Shown: one piece after another, positions 1 to 7,626 of the stretch | Position numbering within the stretch: the first letter of the stretch is position 1 | Layout of the letters: each line of letters begins with the position of its first letter | Source: an uncultured Ruminococcus sp. | Lineage (GTDB): Bacteria; Bacillota; Clostridia; Oscillospirales; Acutalibacteraceae | DNA: 37,981 bases | NCBI GenBank assembly: GCA_902785355.1 | Contig: CACZYF010000016.1 | Coordinates: 1 to 37,981, forward strand | Direction: 5' to 3' | Translations under genes and position numbers: made by a program | The notes under the pieces: generated by a model | Told to the model about the DNA's origin: nothing | Seen by the model: the letters and a program-made list of their open reading frames with translations, nothing else | The model's database searches: none

Positions 1-890
1 GTCTGCATCGCGTAGCCGACGCGGTCGGATATATCGCCGACCTTCATGTTGGTCTCCACCAGCCTGTCCGCTGCCCACTCCATGCGCACCTTGATCTGAT
101 ACTCCTTGAAGCCGTAGCCATACACCTGCTTGAAATACTTCTTAACGGTGGTATCACTCAACCCGTACTTCTCGCCGAACTGCGCCGCCGTGTACTTCGT
201 GCCGAAGTCACCGGTCAGACAGCGGTAGATGTCCGCGGCGATCTGCTTCTGCTTTTTGCTGAGCTGACCGTCCTGTTTGCTTTTCAAGTCAGACCCGAGG
301 TTATGACCGATCAAGACGGTCGCGGCGAGGATGACGATGCCCGCCTTGTTCTCGAAGCCCGCTTCAAGCAGCTTATCGAGAATCTGATCGGTCGACTTGG
401 AATAAGCAAACAAGTAACCGTCCGCGTCGAAGATATCCTCCTCCGGCAGTCCCATCGACTCGATCACCACGCGCAGCATGCGGAACATGGGGCTTTCCTC
501 CACCAGCGTGTCCACCTGCATCGTGATCTCGACGCCTGTGAAGCGGGCAGTCGTGAAATCAAAGCTGCGGTCGTCGCCGACGCTGTAGTCCATCATCACC
601 TGCCCCGCAGGGAGGATATTCTTTTTGCCGTTTACCGTAAATTCGCAGCTGCCGTGCTTGCAGATCAGCGTGCGCAGGTAACGCCCGCCGTCTCCGCGGC
701 GAAAGCCGAGCTTCCACAGATCAGGCAGCTCCGGTGAATAAATATCATAAAAGATGATCTGCATGCTCTTAAACGGATGGTAGGAAATGATCCGTCCCTC
801 ACCGTCCTCGAGCAGCAGCTCGACGCGCTTTTCGCGGTCGTTGTCCAGCAGCTCATGCTCGTCCAAATGACTGACTTTTTTGACTCCCAT
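1..890 (-). CDS. AraC-family transcriptional regulator (C-terminus cut by window edge)
   Basis: The reading frame opens at an ATG (888-890, minus strand) preceded by AGAGGAAAT and stays open for 296 codons to the window edge, so the C-terminal end is missing. The first ~150 residues look like a ligand-sensing or cupin-like region (ICKHGSCEFTVNGKKN, then LPAGQVMMDYS). From about residue 235 there is an AraC helix-turn-helix: TAAQFGEKYGLSDTTVKKYF, then a linking helix (KEYQIKVRMEWAADRL), then the start of the second helix-turn-helix (KVGDISDRVGYA). Known AraC proteins bind DNA through both units and respond to a small molecule through the N-terminal part. The ligand and targets cannot be read here. 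The family call is secure from the helix-turn-helix; the sensor domain type is inferred. Confidence 0.85.
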   Translation of the reverse strand, partial: MGVKKVSHLDEHELLDNDREKRVELLLEDGEGRIISYHPFKSMQIIFYDIYSPELPDLWKLGFRRGDGGRYLRTLICKHGSCEFTVNGKKNILPAGQVMMDYSVGDDRSFDFTTARFTGVEITMQVDTLVEESPMFRMLRVVIESMGLPEEDIFDADGYLFAYSKSTDQILDKLLEAGFENKAGIVILAATVLIGHNLGSDLKSKQDGQLSKKQKQIAADIYRCLTGDFGTKYTAAQFGEKYGLSDTTVKKYFKQVYGYGFKEYQIKVRMEWAADRLVETNMKVGDISDRVGYAMQ

Positions 891-1319
891 ATTTCCTCTC
901 CCTGTACGGGATCGGTCATGATGTAAAATAAACCTGTTTGATTGTAACATATTGGTTTTTCAATTACCACAACCCAAACAGTTTTTTGAACCTTTCAGAG
1001 CGATAATCGCGTCATTTTTGAAAATTTTTCCTATTACCTCTTACTAGTTGAAAGCTATTTCGGTAATAAAAACTATTTACAGTATTCTGAATAGTCTTAA
1101 CCATTGAAGCATGATGATTATCTGTCATTAAAACACGTTCCGTGAATATCACTTCAGCCGCAGATTAGCCGCACGAAGAGAAAATGTCGAAATGCGTTTG
1201 AAACAGAGGACTTGCGTGCAAAAATGATGTATCGGACGTGTATTTCGCCATATCCGACACACGTCCTGCGCAAGTATGTAGAATCGTTCGGCAAAAGCGA
1301 CACACTTTGCAAAAATGTC
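891..1319. other. gene-free AT-rich spacer
   Basis: This stretch lies between the AraC-type gene and the tRNA-Trp promoter. Short frames on both strands here have no ribosome site and no recognisable protein. The only structure seen is an imperfect dyad around 1234-1266 (GGACGTGT ... ACACGTCC, 17-base loop) just upstream of the tRNA promoter. It may be a remnant hairpin or a binding site. No other feature is supported. Confidence 0.5.
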
Positions 1320-1348
1320 TTGACTTTTCACACGTTCGATGGTATACT
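1320..1348 (+). promoter_or_regulatory. promoter of tRNA-Trp
   Basis: TTGACT at 1320-1325 and TATACT at 1343-1348 are separated by 17 bases, a near-consensus sigma-A promoter about 65 bases ahead of the tRNA. This is the expected strength for a single-tRNA transcription unit. Confidence 0.8.
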
Positions 1349-1411
1349 TATCCTCGCACGAAAGAAAGTGCCGCACGTTTATGCGACACCCACTCGTTCA
1401 ACTCAATATTT

Positions 1412-1487
1412 AGGGGTATAGCTCAGTTGGTAGAGCAGCGGTCTCCAAAACCGCGTGCCGAGGGTTCAAGTCCTTCTGCCCCTGCCA
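1412..1487 (+). tRNA. tRNA-Trp (anticodon CCA)
   Basis: A 76-base cloverleaf can be folded by eye. The acceptor stem is AGGGGTA with TGCCCCT, the D arm is GCTC/GAGC, and the anticodon stem is GCGGT/ACCGC around the loop CTCCAAA, giving anticodon CCA at 1445-1447. The T arm is GAGGG-TTCAAGT-CCTTC, and the 3' CCA is encoded at 1485-1487. It has its own promoter upstream and a terminator five bases downstream, so it is a monocistronic tRNA gene. Confidence 0.97.
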
Positions 1488-1491
1488 TCCT

Positions 1492-1526
1492 AAAAACGGC
1501 TTAAACAGTGAGTTTAAGCCGTTTTT
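1492..1526 (+). terminator. intrinsic terminator of tRNA-Trp
   Basis: An 11-base perfect stem (ACGGCTTAAAC / GTTTAAGCCGT, loop AGTGA), extended by flanking A/T pairs, is followed by a T run immediately after the tRNA. Confidence 0.9.
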
Positions 1527-1691
1527 CTGTTATGTATGTATTCGTGTTTGCAGCACTTTTTCTACCGCTTTTTCTACCAAAAAATCGCATGAAATGCTTT
1601 AAAATCCACCGTATTCGTCGGGTACACCATCAAAACAGCATCACTTTTTTGGGGGCAAAACCCGCCCAAAAAATCCGCTGATATTCTAATA

Positions 1692-1730
1692 AAAACTCCG
1701 CAACACCTGCGTATGGCGTTGCGGAGTTTT
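1692..1730 (-). terminator. hairpin downstream of decayed gene, terminator-like
   Basis: A perfect 13-base inverted repeat (AAAACTCCGCAAC / GTTGCGGAGTTTT, 13-base loop) reads as a GC-rich stem followed by a T run on either strand. It sits 13 bases past the stop of the minus-strand pseudogene and most likely was its terminator. Confidence 0.7.
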
Positions 1731-1743
1731 GCGTTATCTTTGT

Positions 1744-2005
1744 TTACAGCGTCGCAATTTTTGAGATTGCTTTACCTGCGCCAAAACCACTACAATAATC
1801 CTTTTTCGGATCCTTTGAAACAAACCATATATATTCATTGTTCACCAGATATTTCAGAAAATCGTAGTTTTCAAATTCCAGCGCATAGTCAATAATAGTC
1901 TTGTCGTATTCATCGGGATTTAAAAAATGCTCAGAATCCTTTTTGATTTCTTTCCAAAGCGTTCGTCAAGCGTCGTCTGCTTTTCCATAGGCTTTAATCT
2001 TCTGT
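1744..2005 (-). pseudogene. decayed fragment of a small unknown protein
   Basis: Read on the minus strand, one frame gives about 85 plausible codons ending at a TAA at 1744-1746. It is interrupted by an in-frame TGA near 1970 and is closed by another TGA just upstream. Visible pieces include YDKTIIDYALEFENYDFLKY and a Lys-rich, aromatic C-terminus. No ATG with a ribosome site opens this frame, although a good promoter lies just upstream (2026-2054). I do not recognise the family. The alternation of acidic and aromatic residues is compatible with a helical repeat protein, but that is a guess. It is probably a broken gene left beside tRNA-Trp. Confidence 0.45.
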
Positions 2006-2025
2006 CACTTTTTTGAACTGCTTTT

Positions 2026-2054
2026 ATTATACGACTGTTCTTCAAAAAGCACAA
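2026..2054 (-). promoter_or_regulatory. minus-strand promoter facing the decayed gene
   Basis: On the minus strand TTGTGC (2049-2054) and a perfect TATAAT (2026-2031) are separated by 17 bases. It is divergent from the MFS promoter at 2133-2161 and points at the decayed fragment. Confidence 0.55.
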
Positions 2055-2068
2055 GTACGATTTTTGAT

Positions 2069-2081
2069 GATACCCGGTATC
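2069..2081. promoter_or_regulatory. palindromic operator candidate between divergent promoters
   Basis: GATACCCGGTATC is a perfect 6+1+6 palindrome. A half-site (TTTTTTGATACC) recurs directly downstream. It lies between the divergent promoters at 2026-2054 and 2133-2161, a typical place for a shared operator. The regulator is not identified. Confidence 0.45.
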
Positions 2082-2132
2082 TTTTTTGATACCTGTGCGA
2101 ACGGCATAGTAAAGGCTGCCGTTTAATTTGAC

Positions 2133-2161
2133 TTGTCAGAAATACCGGAATATGCTATAAT
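2133..2161 (+). promoter_or_regulatory. promoter of the MFS permease gene
   Basis: TTGTCA (2133-2138) and TATAAT (2156-2161) are 17 bases apart, with the start codon only 19 bases after the -10. This shows that the open frame upstream of 2181 is not translated. Confidence 0.75.
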
Positions 2162-2180
2162 CGGCAGCGGAGATGAAACG

Positions 2181-3374
2181 ATGAACACGAAATATAAAAA
2201 GACCTTGCTGGCGTGTTATTTAGGCTTTGTGACGCAAGCCATAACCGCTAATTTTGCGCCGCTGCTGTTTATAACATTTTTTAAAACCTATCATATATCC
2301 TTTGGCGAGCTGGCGCTGATTCCCACCTGTTTTTACATTACGCAAATCATTATTGATTTCATCTGCACAAAATTCGCGGACAAAATCGGTTATCGAATCA
2401 GTATTGTACTATCGGAAATAACCTCCGCCGCCGGACTGATTGGTCTTGCGTTTTTACCGGATATTTTGCCCAATCCTTTTATCGGAATACTGATTTGCGT
2501 CGTTATTTATGCTGTCGGGAGCGGCTTGATTGAAGTGCTGTGCAGTCCGATTGTCGAAGCGTGTCCTTTTAAAAACAAAGAAGGCATGATGAGCTTGCTG
2601 CATTCCTTTTATTGCTGGGGCGCCGTCGGCGTTATTTTAGGCTCTACCTTATTCTTTACCCTATTCGGCGTAGAGCATTGGCGTATTTTAGCCTGCATTT
2701 GGGCGGTGATACCGCTCTTTAATATCGTTAATTTCGCCACCTGTCCGATGGAACCCATTGTGAAAGACGGAAAAGGAATGACGGTCAGGGAGCTTTTTAA
2801 ATCCCGCATTTTCTGGGTATTGATGCTTCTGATGGTTTGCGCAGGTTCCTCGGAGGCTGTCATAGCACAGTGGTCCTCCGCCTTTACGGAATCGTCCCTG
2901 CATGTGTCCAAAACAGTAGGCGACTTAGTGGGACCCTGCGGCTTCGCGTTTTTTATGGGACTGAGCAGGGTTTTGTATGTAAAAATCAATCAGGAAATCA
3001 ATTTAACCGTATTTATGACGTTTTCCGGGCTTTTGTGCTTTGGCTGTTATCTGCTGGCAGGCTTGGCGCCTATCCCGGTTCTGGGATTAATCGGCGTTAT
3101 GTTATGCGGCTTTTCTGTCGGAATTATGTGGCCGGGCTCCATCAGTATTTCCTCCTCTATTCTTCCCAAGGGCGGAACCGTACTGTTTGCTTTCCTGGCT
3201 TTAGCCGGAGATTTAGGCGGCTCAGCCGGTCCTATGATTGTCGGAAATGTATCACAACTGGCAGGCGACAACCTGCAAATTGGCATTCTTTCGGGAATCG
3301 GGTTTCCCATCCTGCTCGTCATATGCGTCTTAATCATCAGAAGCCGGAAAGAAAAAGAACAGAGCTCGCTCTAA
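2181..3374 (+). CDS. MFS transporter
   Basis: A 397-residue very hydrophobic protein with about twelve membrane segments and the length of a typical major facilitator permease. The start ATG at 2181 follows GGAGA at 2169; a TTG start 16 codons earlier is excluded because it falls in the promoter. Segment 1 begins at LLACYLGFVTQAITANFAPL, the first cytoplasmic loop contains FADKIGYR (the MFS motif-A position, D-x-x-G-x-R), and a central loop near residue 200 (VKDGKGMTVRELFKSR) separates the two six-helix halves. It resembles sugar-type or FucP-like MFS members, but the substrate cannot be assigned. It converges on the DUF5131 gene with a 5-base gap. Its codons look more A/T-rich than those of later genes, which could mean transfer. 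Confidence 0.85.
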   Translation: MNTKYKKTLLACYLGFVTQAITANFAPLLFITFFKTYHISFGELALIPTCFYITQIIIDFICTKFADKIGYRISIVLSEITSAAGLIGLAFLPDILPNPFIGILICVVIYAVGSGLIEVLCSPIVEACPFKNKEGMMSLLHSFYCWGAVGVILGSTLFFTLFGVEHWRILACIWAVIPLFNIVNFATCPMEPIVKDGKGMTVRELFKSRIFWVLMLLMVCAGSSEAVIAQWSSAFTESSLHVSKTVGDLVGPCGFAFFMGLSRVLYVKINQEINLTVFMTFSGLLCFGCYLLAGLAPIPVLGLIGVMLCGFSVGIMWPGSISISSSILPKGGTVLFAFLALAGDLGGSAGPMIVGNVSQLAGDNLQIGILSGIGFPILLVICVLIIRSRKEKEQSSL

Positions 3375-3379
3375 AGCGA

Positions 3380-4255
3380 TCACTGATTGCATTTTCCGCA
3401 TCGAGTGCAGCCGTTGCAGATCGGCTTCATTCCGCAGGTACTGCATTTCTCGCCAAAGTACGGCTGATAACGCCGCTCGTTTGAGATCGGCATACCGAGA
3501 AGGTTCGTGAGCTTAAAGTCAACAGCTTTTCCCCGGTAGCTTAACCCCGACTTGTATGCCTGCTGAGATTGAAGCTCGCTGCCTTCAATACAGTACATTC
3601 TGCCGTCCTTAACAAACCGCCGACCGGTTCCGCAAAACACAAAGGTCACATTATGCCGCTCGCACTCATCGCGCAGACGCTTCACCCACTCATACCGGCA
3701 GGGGCGAGCTCCGGCGTAGTTCTCTCCGTCACAGAGTACCTGCTCCACTTGACCCGTCGAAAGATATTCTTCGAGCGTGATCTCGCCGATCAGCGGCGCA
3801 CACATGACGCCCTTGTGCTTGAAGGGCAGTTCCAAGAGAATCGGAATACGCTCGTCGGCACGCTTTTGATTTTCACAGCTGACATTAAAGAATACATTCT
3901 CCCATCCCTCTCCCCAATCGTGCGGAAGGCAACCGCGAACACGTTCGGGGCGTTTGGTCAGGAGAAAGAACACCACATCGGGCCGTTGACGGATGATGCC
4001 CCACGCTTCGTCCCGCCACGGGTCGGCCTCCTGCAGAAAAAAGTCTGAGGTCATGCAGACGCGCAGCTGTTCCCCACTCTGTACCTTATAGCGGCCGAGC
4101 CTGTCCTTAGTCAGCGGATAACGAAAGCCGGCTTTGGTTCGGTAGATGTCCGCGCCGCTTTTGCCGCGCTGTTCATCAAGAAAGTACATGTAGCAGTTTT
4201 TGCAGCCTTCACTGCATTTTTTACACCCGTGCCACGGGTTCCAGATATCATGCAT
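3380..4255 (-). CDS. DUF5131 (phage Gp37/Gp68-type) protein, putative radical SAM-like
   Basis: A 291-residue protein of the family formerly called phage Gp37/Gp68. The start ATG follows AAGGTGACGCC. The N-terminus carries WNPWHGC followed by CSEGCKNC (Cys14, 18, 21), which matches the CxxxCxxC cluster motif of radical SAM enzymes and is the family signature. The C-terminal 21 residues hold six more cysteines (271, 274, 280, 283, 286, 289), suggesting a second metal site. FFLLTKRPERV and PRCxYEWVK-type segments fit the barrel seen in the family. Members occur in phages and as stand-alone chromosomal genes; the reaction is not established. No phage genes are nearby, so here it looks like a resident gene. 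Confidence 0.8.
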   Translation of the reverse strand: MHDIWNPWHGCKKCSEGCKNCYMYFLDEQRGKSGADIYRTKAGFRYPLTKDRLGRYKVQSGEQLRVCMTSDFFLQEADPWRDEAWGIIRQRPDVVFFLLTKRPERVRGCLPHDWGEGWENVFFNVSCENQKRADERIPILLELPFKHKGVMCAPLIGEITLEEYLSTGQVEQVLCDGENYAGARPCRYEWVKRLRDECERHNVTFVFCGTGRRFVKDGRMYCIEGSELQSQQAYKSGLSYRGKAVDFKLTNLLGMPISNERRYQPYFGEKCSTCGMKPICNGCTRCGKCNQ

Positions 4256-4410
4256 GGCGTCACCTTCTGTTCCCTATGTGTATCAGAATCATTCCACCCG
4301 ATTGCAAAATGACTGCCTCTGTTTTTTTCGGGCGCCGTATCGATCCTTCATTCAACTTTATTATATCATTTTCCGTGCTCCGTGTAAACCGGACAGTTCG
4401 GATTTAATAC

Positions 4411-4438
4411 GATTCAGAACTGAATCGGTTCAGTGAAC
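4411..4438. promoter_or_regulatory. two adjacent palindromes upstream of a lipoprotein gene
   Basis: GATTCAGAACTGAATC (4411-4426) is a perfect 7+2+7 dyad. It is followed at once by GTTCAGTGAAC (4428-4438), a 5+1+5 dyad sharing the TTCAG core. They lie about 40 bases ahead of the promoter at 4476 and look like paired operator sites. Confidence 0.4.
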
Positions 4439-4475
4439 AGAACAGGATATTATGTGAAACTTTGTGTCGAATGTC

Positions 4476-4504
4476 TTGCTATTTTGTCAAAAATGAGGTA
4501 AAAT
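4476..4504 (+). promoter_or_regulatory. promoter of the 4.5 kb lipoprotein gene
   Basis: TTGCTA (4476-4481) and TAAAAT (4499-4504) have 17-base spacing. A second TATAAT at 4504-4509 overlaps the first -10. Confidence 0.6.
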
Positions 4505-4540
4505 ATAATGGTTAAGGTATATTTCTTAGGAGGAATTATA

Positions 4541-5122
4541 ATGAAAAGAACATTAACCGTTATGCTTACCGTTCTGCTGACCCTGGCGCTTGTGTTCACG
4601 CTCGCCGCCTGCGGTGGAAATAAAACCGCTACCGAGGCTCAGACCGAGGCGACTGTCGCTGCTACCGAAGCAGCACCCGCCGCGACCGAAGCTGCTGCAC
4701 AAACCTCTTCCATCAGTCCCGACGACACCGTCTTTACACACGACGGCGTTTCCGTCGTACTCAACGATGAGGCGGAACCGATCATCGGCGCTCTGGGCGA
4801 TCCCGTCAACACCAGTTCTCAGCTGAGCTGCCACGGCGGCGAAGGCGACGACAAGACCTATGAGTACAACGGCTTCAGCGTAGGCACCTATCCCAAGGAC
4901 GGCGTTGACCGTATTCTCGAGGTCGTTATCTCCGGCGAAGGCATCCCAACCGCGAAGGGTATCCAGGTCGGCGATCCGCTCTCTAAGGTCACAGAAGCAT
5001 ACGGCGATGGCTACCGCACCGTCGGTATGTATTACGCCTATGAAGCGGGAGACGGCAAGTCGCTGCAGTTTTTCATCGAGAACGACACCGTTAAAGAAAT
5101 CGACTACTATTACGACGTATAA
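4541..5122 (+). CDS. small secreted lipoprotein of unknown function
   Basis: A 193-residue protein. The start at 4541 follows a strong AGGAGG (4528-4533); an upstream in-frame ATG at 4508 lies in the promoter -10 and is rejected. Residues 1-24 form a lipoprotein signal ending LAAC, with Cys24 as the lipidated residue. Residues 25-65 are a low-complexity Ala/Thr/Glu linker (ATEAAPAATEAAAQ), as in cell-surface tethers. The compact C-terminal domain (70-193) has repeated short strands and conserved-looking turns (GALGDPV, GIQVGDPLSKVTEAYGDG), which recalls SmpA/BLIP-like folds built from 'G...G.s...v...lG' repeats. The fold is an inference and the function is unknown. The gene has its own promoter and terminator. 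Confidence 0.85.
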   Translation: MKRTLTVMLTVLLTLALVFTLAACGGNKTATEAQTEATVAATEAAPAATEAAAQTSSISPDDTVFTHDGVSVVLNDEAEPIIGALGDPVNTSSQLSCHGGEGDDKTYEYNGFSVGTYPKDGVDRILEVVISGEGIPTAKGIQVGDPLSKVTEAYGDGYRTVGMYYAYEAGDGKSLQFFIENDTVKEIDYYYDV

Positions 5123-5134
5123 TCACTGAGTATC

Positions 5135-5181
5135 CGGCAGCGGCGTGAGACGGATCCCGCTTCACGCCCTGCCGTTTTTTT
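5135..5181 (+). terminator. intrinsic terminator after the lipoprotein
   Basis: CGGCAG-CGGCGTGA pairs with TCACGCC-CTGCCG with one bulge and is followed by seven Ts. Confidence 0.85.
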
Positions 5182-5192
5182 GAGGGAAAGCT

Positions 5193-6338
5193 ATGAAACG
5201 GTATCTACCGCGTGCCATCAAGATTGCGTGTTTTCTGCTGGCGCTGGCATTATGCGTAGGCGTGCTGCAGGAATATGTCCTCTGCCGCGCCGATCACAAC
5301 CGAGAGCGGCTCAAGGGCTTTTATGAAGAAGATAAGGACTCGCTGGATCTGGTGATCCTCGGAGCAAGCGAGGTCTACTCGGACTTTGCGCCGGGCTACG
5401 CTTACGCGCGCGACGGGATCAGCAGTTATCTCTTCGCTACACAGGCGAACTCTATCCTCAACTATCAAAGCCAGCTGGAAAACGTCCTGAGCCGACAGAA
5501 GGATCCGCTGATCGTTATCGAGCTCAACGGCGCTGTCTACGGCGACGAGGAGGAGGTCACCAAGGAAGCGAACCTCCGCAACTATGCCGATAACGTGCCG
5601 ACTGACCGCGTCAAGCTGGAGTGGATCGCCCGTAATATTCGCAAGAATCAAGTCGAGTACCTCTTCCCTATCATGAAATATCACGGCGTATGGAGCGACC
5701 TTTCCGCCGATCAAAAATACCGCAAGACGATCTGGCAGAACAGGCGCCGCGGCTACAACTACCTCAAAGGCATCCTCAACGAGACCGGCGTCTTCCGCAG
5801 TACCCAGCGCTCGATGAACAGCTCGCTCCCGCAGCTCGCCGACAGCAAGGCGCCGCTGACCGGGATCGAAGAAAAAGGTCTGCGCGATCTGCTCGAGTAC
5901 TGCCGCTCCCGGAACCTCACGAACGTCGTGTTCGCCCGCTTCCCGCATATTGTTGTCAAACGTACTTACTCACGCTTTGAGCGCGGCAACACCGTAGGCG
6001 ATATCGTGAAGGAATACGGCTTCGACTACCTGAATCTCGAGCGGGATATCGCTGAAACCGGGCTGGATGAAGCGACGGACTTCTACAACCTCGACCATCT
6101 GAATGTCAACGGTCAGCAAAAGTTCACCGCCTATCTGACGGACGTGCTCAAGACGCATTACGGACTCTCTCCGCGCGAGAAATCCGACAGCGTCAAAGCG
6201 GAATGGGACGAATGTCAGCGCTATTATCAGGCGTATGTCAACTACAGCAAAAGCCTGATCGAGAAGGGCGAAACGATCGAGCTTTCAGAGGACTGTGAGC
6301 TGATCGAAAAGCTCAGAGATTATTTGCCGAAGGAATAA
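5193..6338 (+). CDS. membrane-anchored SGNH-like protein
   Basis: A 381-residue protein starting 11 bases after the preceding T run, with GAGGGAAAG as the ribosome site. Residues 8-28 form one N-terminal membrane segment and the rest should be extracellular. LDLVILGASEVYSDF (51-65) is the SGNH/GDSL block I with Ser59. A DHLNVNGQQKF segment at 301-311 matches the C-terminal His block. These features resemble the DltD/AlgX-like proteins that work with MBOAT acyltransferases in cell-wall or exopolysaccharide acylation, but no MBOAT gene is in view. The residue three before His302 is Asn rather than the usual Asp, so activity is uncertain. It ends at a shared bidirectional terminator. Confidence 0.75.
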   Translation: MKRYLPRAIKIACFLLALALCVGVLQEYVLCRADHNRERLKGFYEEDKDSLDLVILGASEVYSDFAPGYAYARDGISSYLFATQANSILNYQSQLENVLSRQKDPLIVIELNGAVYGDEEEVTKEANLRNYADNVPTDRVKLEWIARNIRKNQVEYLFPIMKYHGVWSDLSADQKYRKTIWQNRRRGYNYLKGILNETGVFRSTQRSMNSSLPQLADSKAPLTGIEEKGLRDLLEYCRSRNLTNVVFARFPHIVVKRTYSRFERGNTVGDIVKEYGFDYLNLERDIAETGLDEATDFYNLDHLNVNGQQKFTAYLTDVLKTHYGLSPREKSDSVKAEWDECQRYYQAYVNYSKSLIEKGETIELSEDCELIEKLRDYLPKE

Positions 6339-6348
6339 TACCTGAAAA

Positions 6349-6386
6349 AACCGGAGCATTCAGCGCGAATGCTCCGGTTATCTTTT
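6349..6386. terminator. bidirectional terminator between convergent genes
   Basis: AACCGGAGCATTC / GAATGCTCCGGTT is a perfect 13-base stem with loop AGCGC. A-rich sequence lies on the left and T-rich sequence on the right, so it can stop transcription from both the SGNH gene (plus) and the transglutaminase-like gene (minus). Confidence 0.9.
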
Positions 6387-6398
6387 ATTTGATTCTAC

Positions 6399-7502
6399 TT
6401 ATTGAAACTGCTGATTCAGCTCAATCGCCTTGTGCTTCCACTCAGCGTCGTTGACGGTCGTGAAGTAAGCGACGTCGACCTCATCGTCGGGACCGACAGC
6501 AAAGTAGCTGTACTTGTCGCTGTGCATGCTCCACTCGGGATCATACATCTTTCCCTCAGCCTCAGCCCAGCCGTGACCGCCGCTGTTGCAGGCGTAAACG
6601 TCGGTGCAGCCGATCGCCTTGCACATGTAGGCAAACGCCGCGCCGTAGCTGAAGCAGTCTCCCTTGCCGTAAACAAAGAGGTCGTTGGCGCAGACGACAG
6701 GCCAGTCTGATTCGCGATAGGGCGGATCATGCGGAACACCTTCGAGATAATTCTGACGAATATAGTCAAAAGCCGCCTTGAGCTTCTCTTCCTTCGTCAT
6801 CGAGGAATTGGTACACTTCGCGATATCCTTCGCGGCGGAAAACAGCGCTCCGTCGGAATCGGTCAATACCTGTGTTGCTTTACCGTTGATAACGATCCAG
6901 TCAACGCCGTCAACGTTCACGCCGTCGACGTAGCCTTCGTCGACAACGCCCTGTTCATTGACATAGAAATAACCCTCGGTCTCATCGCCGACGACGGTGC
7001 TCGTCTGCATCACGCCGCCCTTGTAATAATGTCTGCCGGTCGCGTCGGTCACAAAGCCGTCAGCCTGCGCATCGGTCAGGGTGATGGTCATGCCGTCGGT
7101 CAGCGGCGTAGAAGCGTCGACGTCGGGAACAAAATGAGCGGCGTCAAAGCCCGCCTTGGCGATCGCGTCGGCGACCGTGCCGCCGAGAGCGACGTCAACA
7201 TCCTTGGGGCTCGTGCCGTCGGTGACCTTGACGCGCACCATGCGCTGGATCGTGATCGCGTGATCTTCATTCTCCTTGAAAACGGTTTCAAGCGAGGGCG
7301 TCACGACATCCCGAGGGTTCAGCTTAATCTGAGCCATATCGATGAACTGCTGTACATTCATATTGTCCTTGCCGATCACGGTATAGACCGCAGTGCTGTC
7401 CGTGATCGTGACCGTCATATCCTTAGCGCAGGCAGAAAACGAAAAAGCCATAGTCAAGACCATGACCACCGTTAAAGCACACGCAATTATTCTTTTTTTC
7501 AT
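6399..7502 (-). CDS. transglutaminase-like lipoprotein with ubiquitin-like N-domains
   Basis: A 367-residue exported lipoprotein; the start ATG follows AAAGGTGGTTC. The signal ends FSFSAC (Cys25). Residues 28-145 contain two short repeats that resemble the DUF348/YabE ubiquitin-like domains of cell-wall proteins. The C-terminal domain (about 240-350) is transglutaminase-like. It has the triad positions Cys283 (GKGDCFSYG), His310 (GGHGWAE) and Asp321 (KMYDPEW), all present, so it is probably an active papain-fold protease or peptide cross-linker acting at the wall. It lies 124 bases downstream of the radical SAM gene but has its own consensus promoter. The substrate is unknown. Confidence 0.85.
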   Translation of the reverse strand: MKKRIIACALTVVMVLTMAFSFSACAKDMTVTITDSTAVYTVIGKDNMNVQQFIDMAQIKLNPRDVVTPSLETVFKENEDHAITIQRMVRVKVTDGTSPKDVDVALGGTVADAIAKAGFDAAHFVPDVDASTPLTDGMTITLTDAQADGFVTDATGRHYYKGGVMQTSTVVGDETEGYFYVNEQGVVDEGYVDGVNVDGVDWIVINGKATQVLTDSDGALFSAAKDIAKCTNSSMTKEEKLKAAFDYIRQNYLEGVPHDPPYRESDWPVVCANDLFVYGKGDCFSYGAAFAYMCKAIGCTDVYACNSGGHGWAEAEGKMYDPEWSMHSDKYSYFAVGPDDEVDVAYFTTVNDAEWKHKAIELNQQFQ

Positions 7503-7519
7503 AATGAACCACCTTTGCA

Positions 7520-7537
7520 GAATATATCCGTATATTC
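7520..7537. promoter_or_regulatory. palindrome in the 5' leader of the transglutaminase-like gene
   Basis: GAATATATCCGTATATTC is a perfect 7+4+7 dyad between the promoter and the ribosome site. It could be an operator or a short mRNA hairpin. The core TCCGTATATT recurs upstream of the SGNH lipoprotein gene (around 18986). Confidence 0.4.
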
Positions 7538-7557
7538 TAATCTATCCGACAAGTACA

Positions 7558-7585
7558 ATTATAGGGCAAAAGTTAGCTTTGTCAA
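7558..7585 (-). promoter_or_regulatory. promoter of the transglutaminase-like gene
   Basis: On the minus strand TTGACA (7580-7585) and TATAAT (7558-7563) are both perfect consensus with a 16-base spacer. Confidence 0.8.
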
Positions 7586-7626
7586 TAAGATTACAAAATA
7601 ATTCTGTAAAAGAATATCTATTCAAT

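Noticed and set aside
1412-1530. tRNA-Trp 3' end as the attachment site of an integrated element
   Set aside because: No integrase, excisionase or second copy of the tRNA end is seen in the window, so only a weak suspicion of an accessory patch remains.
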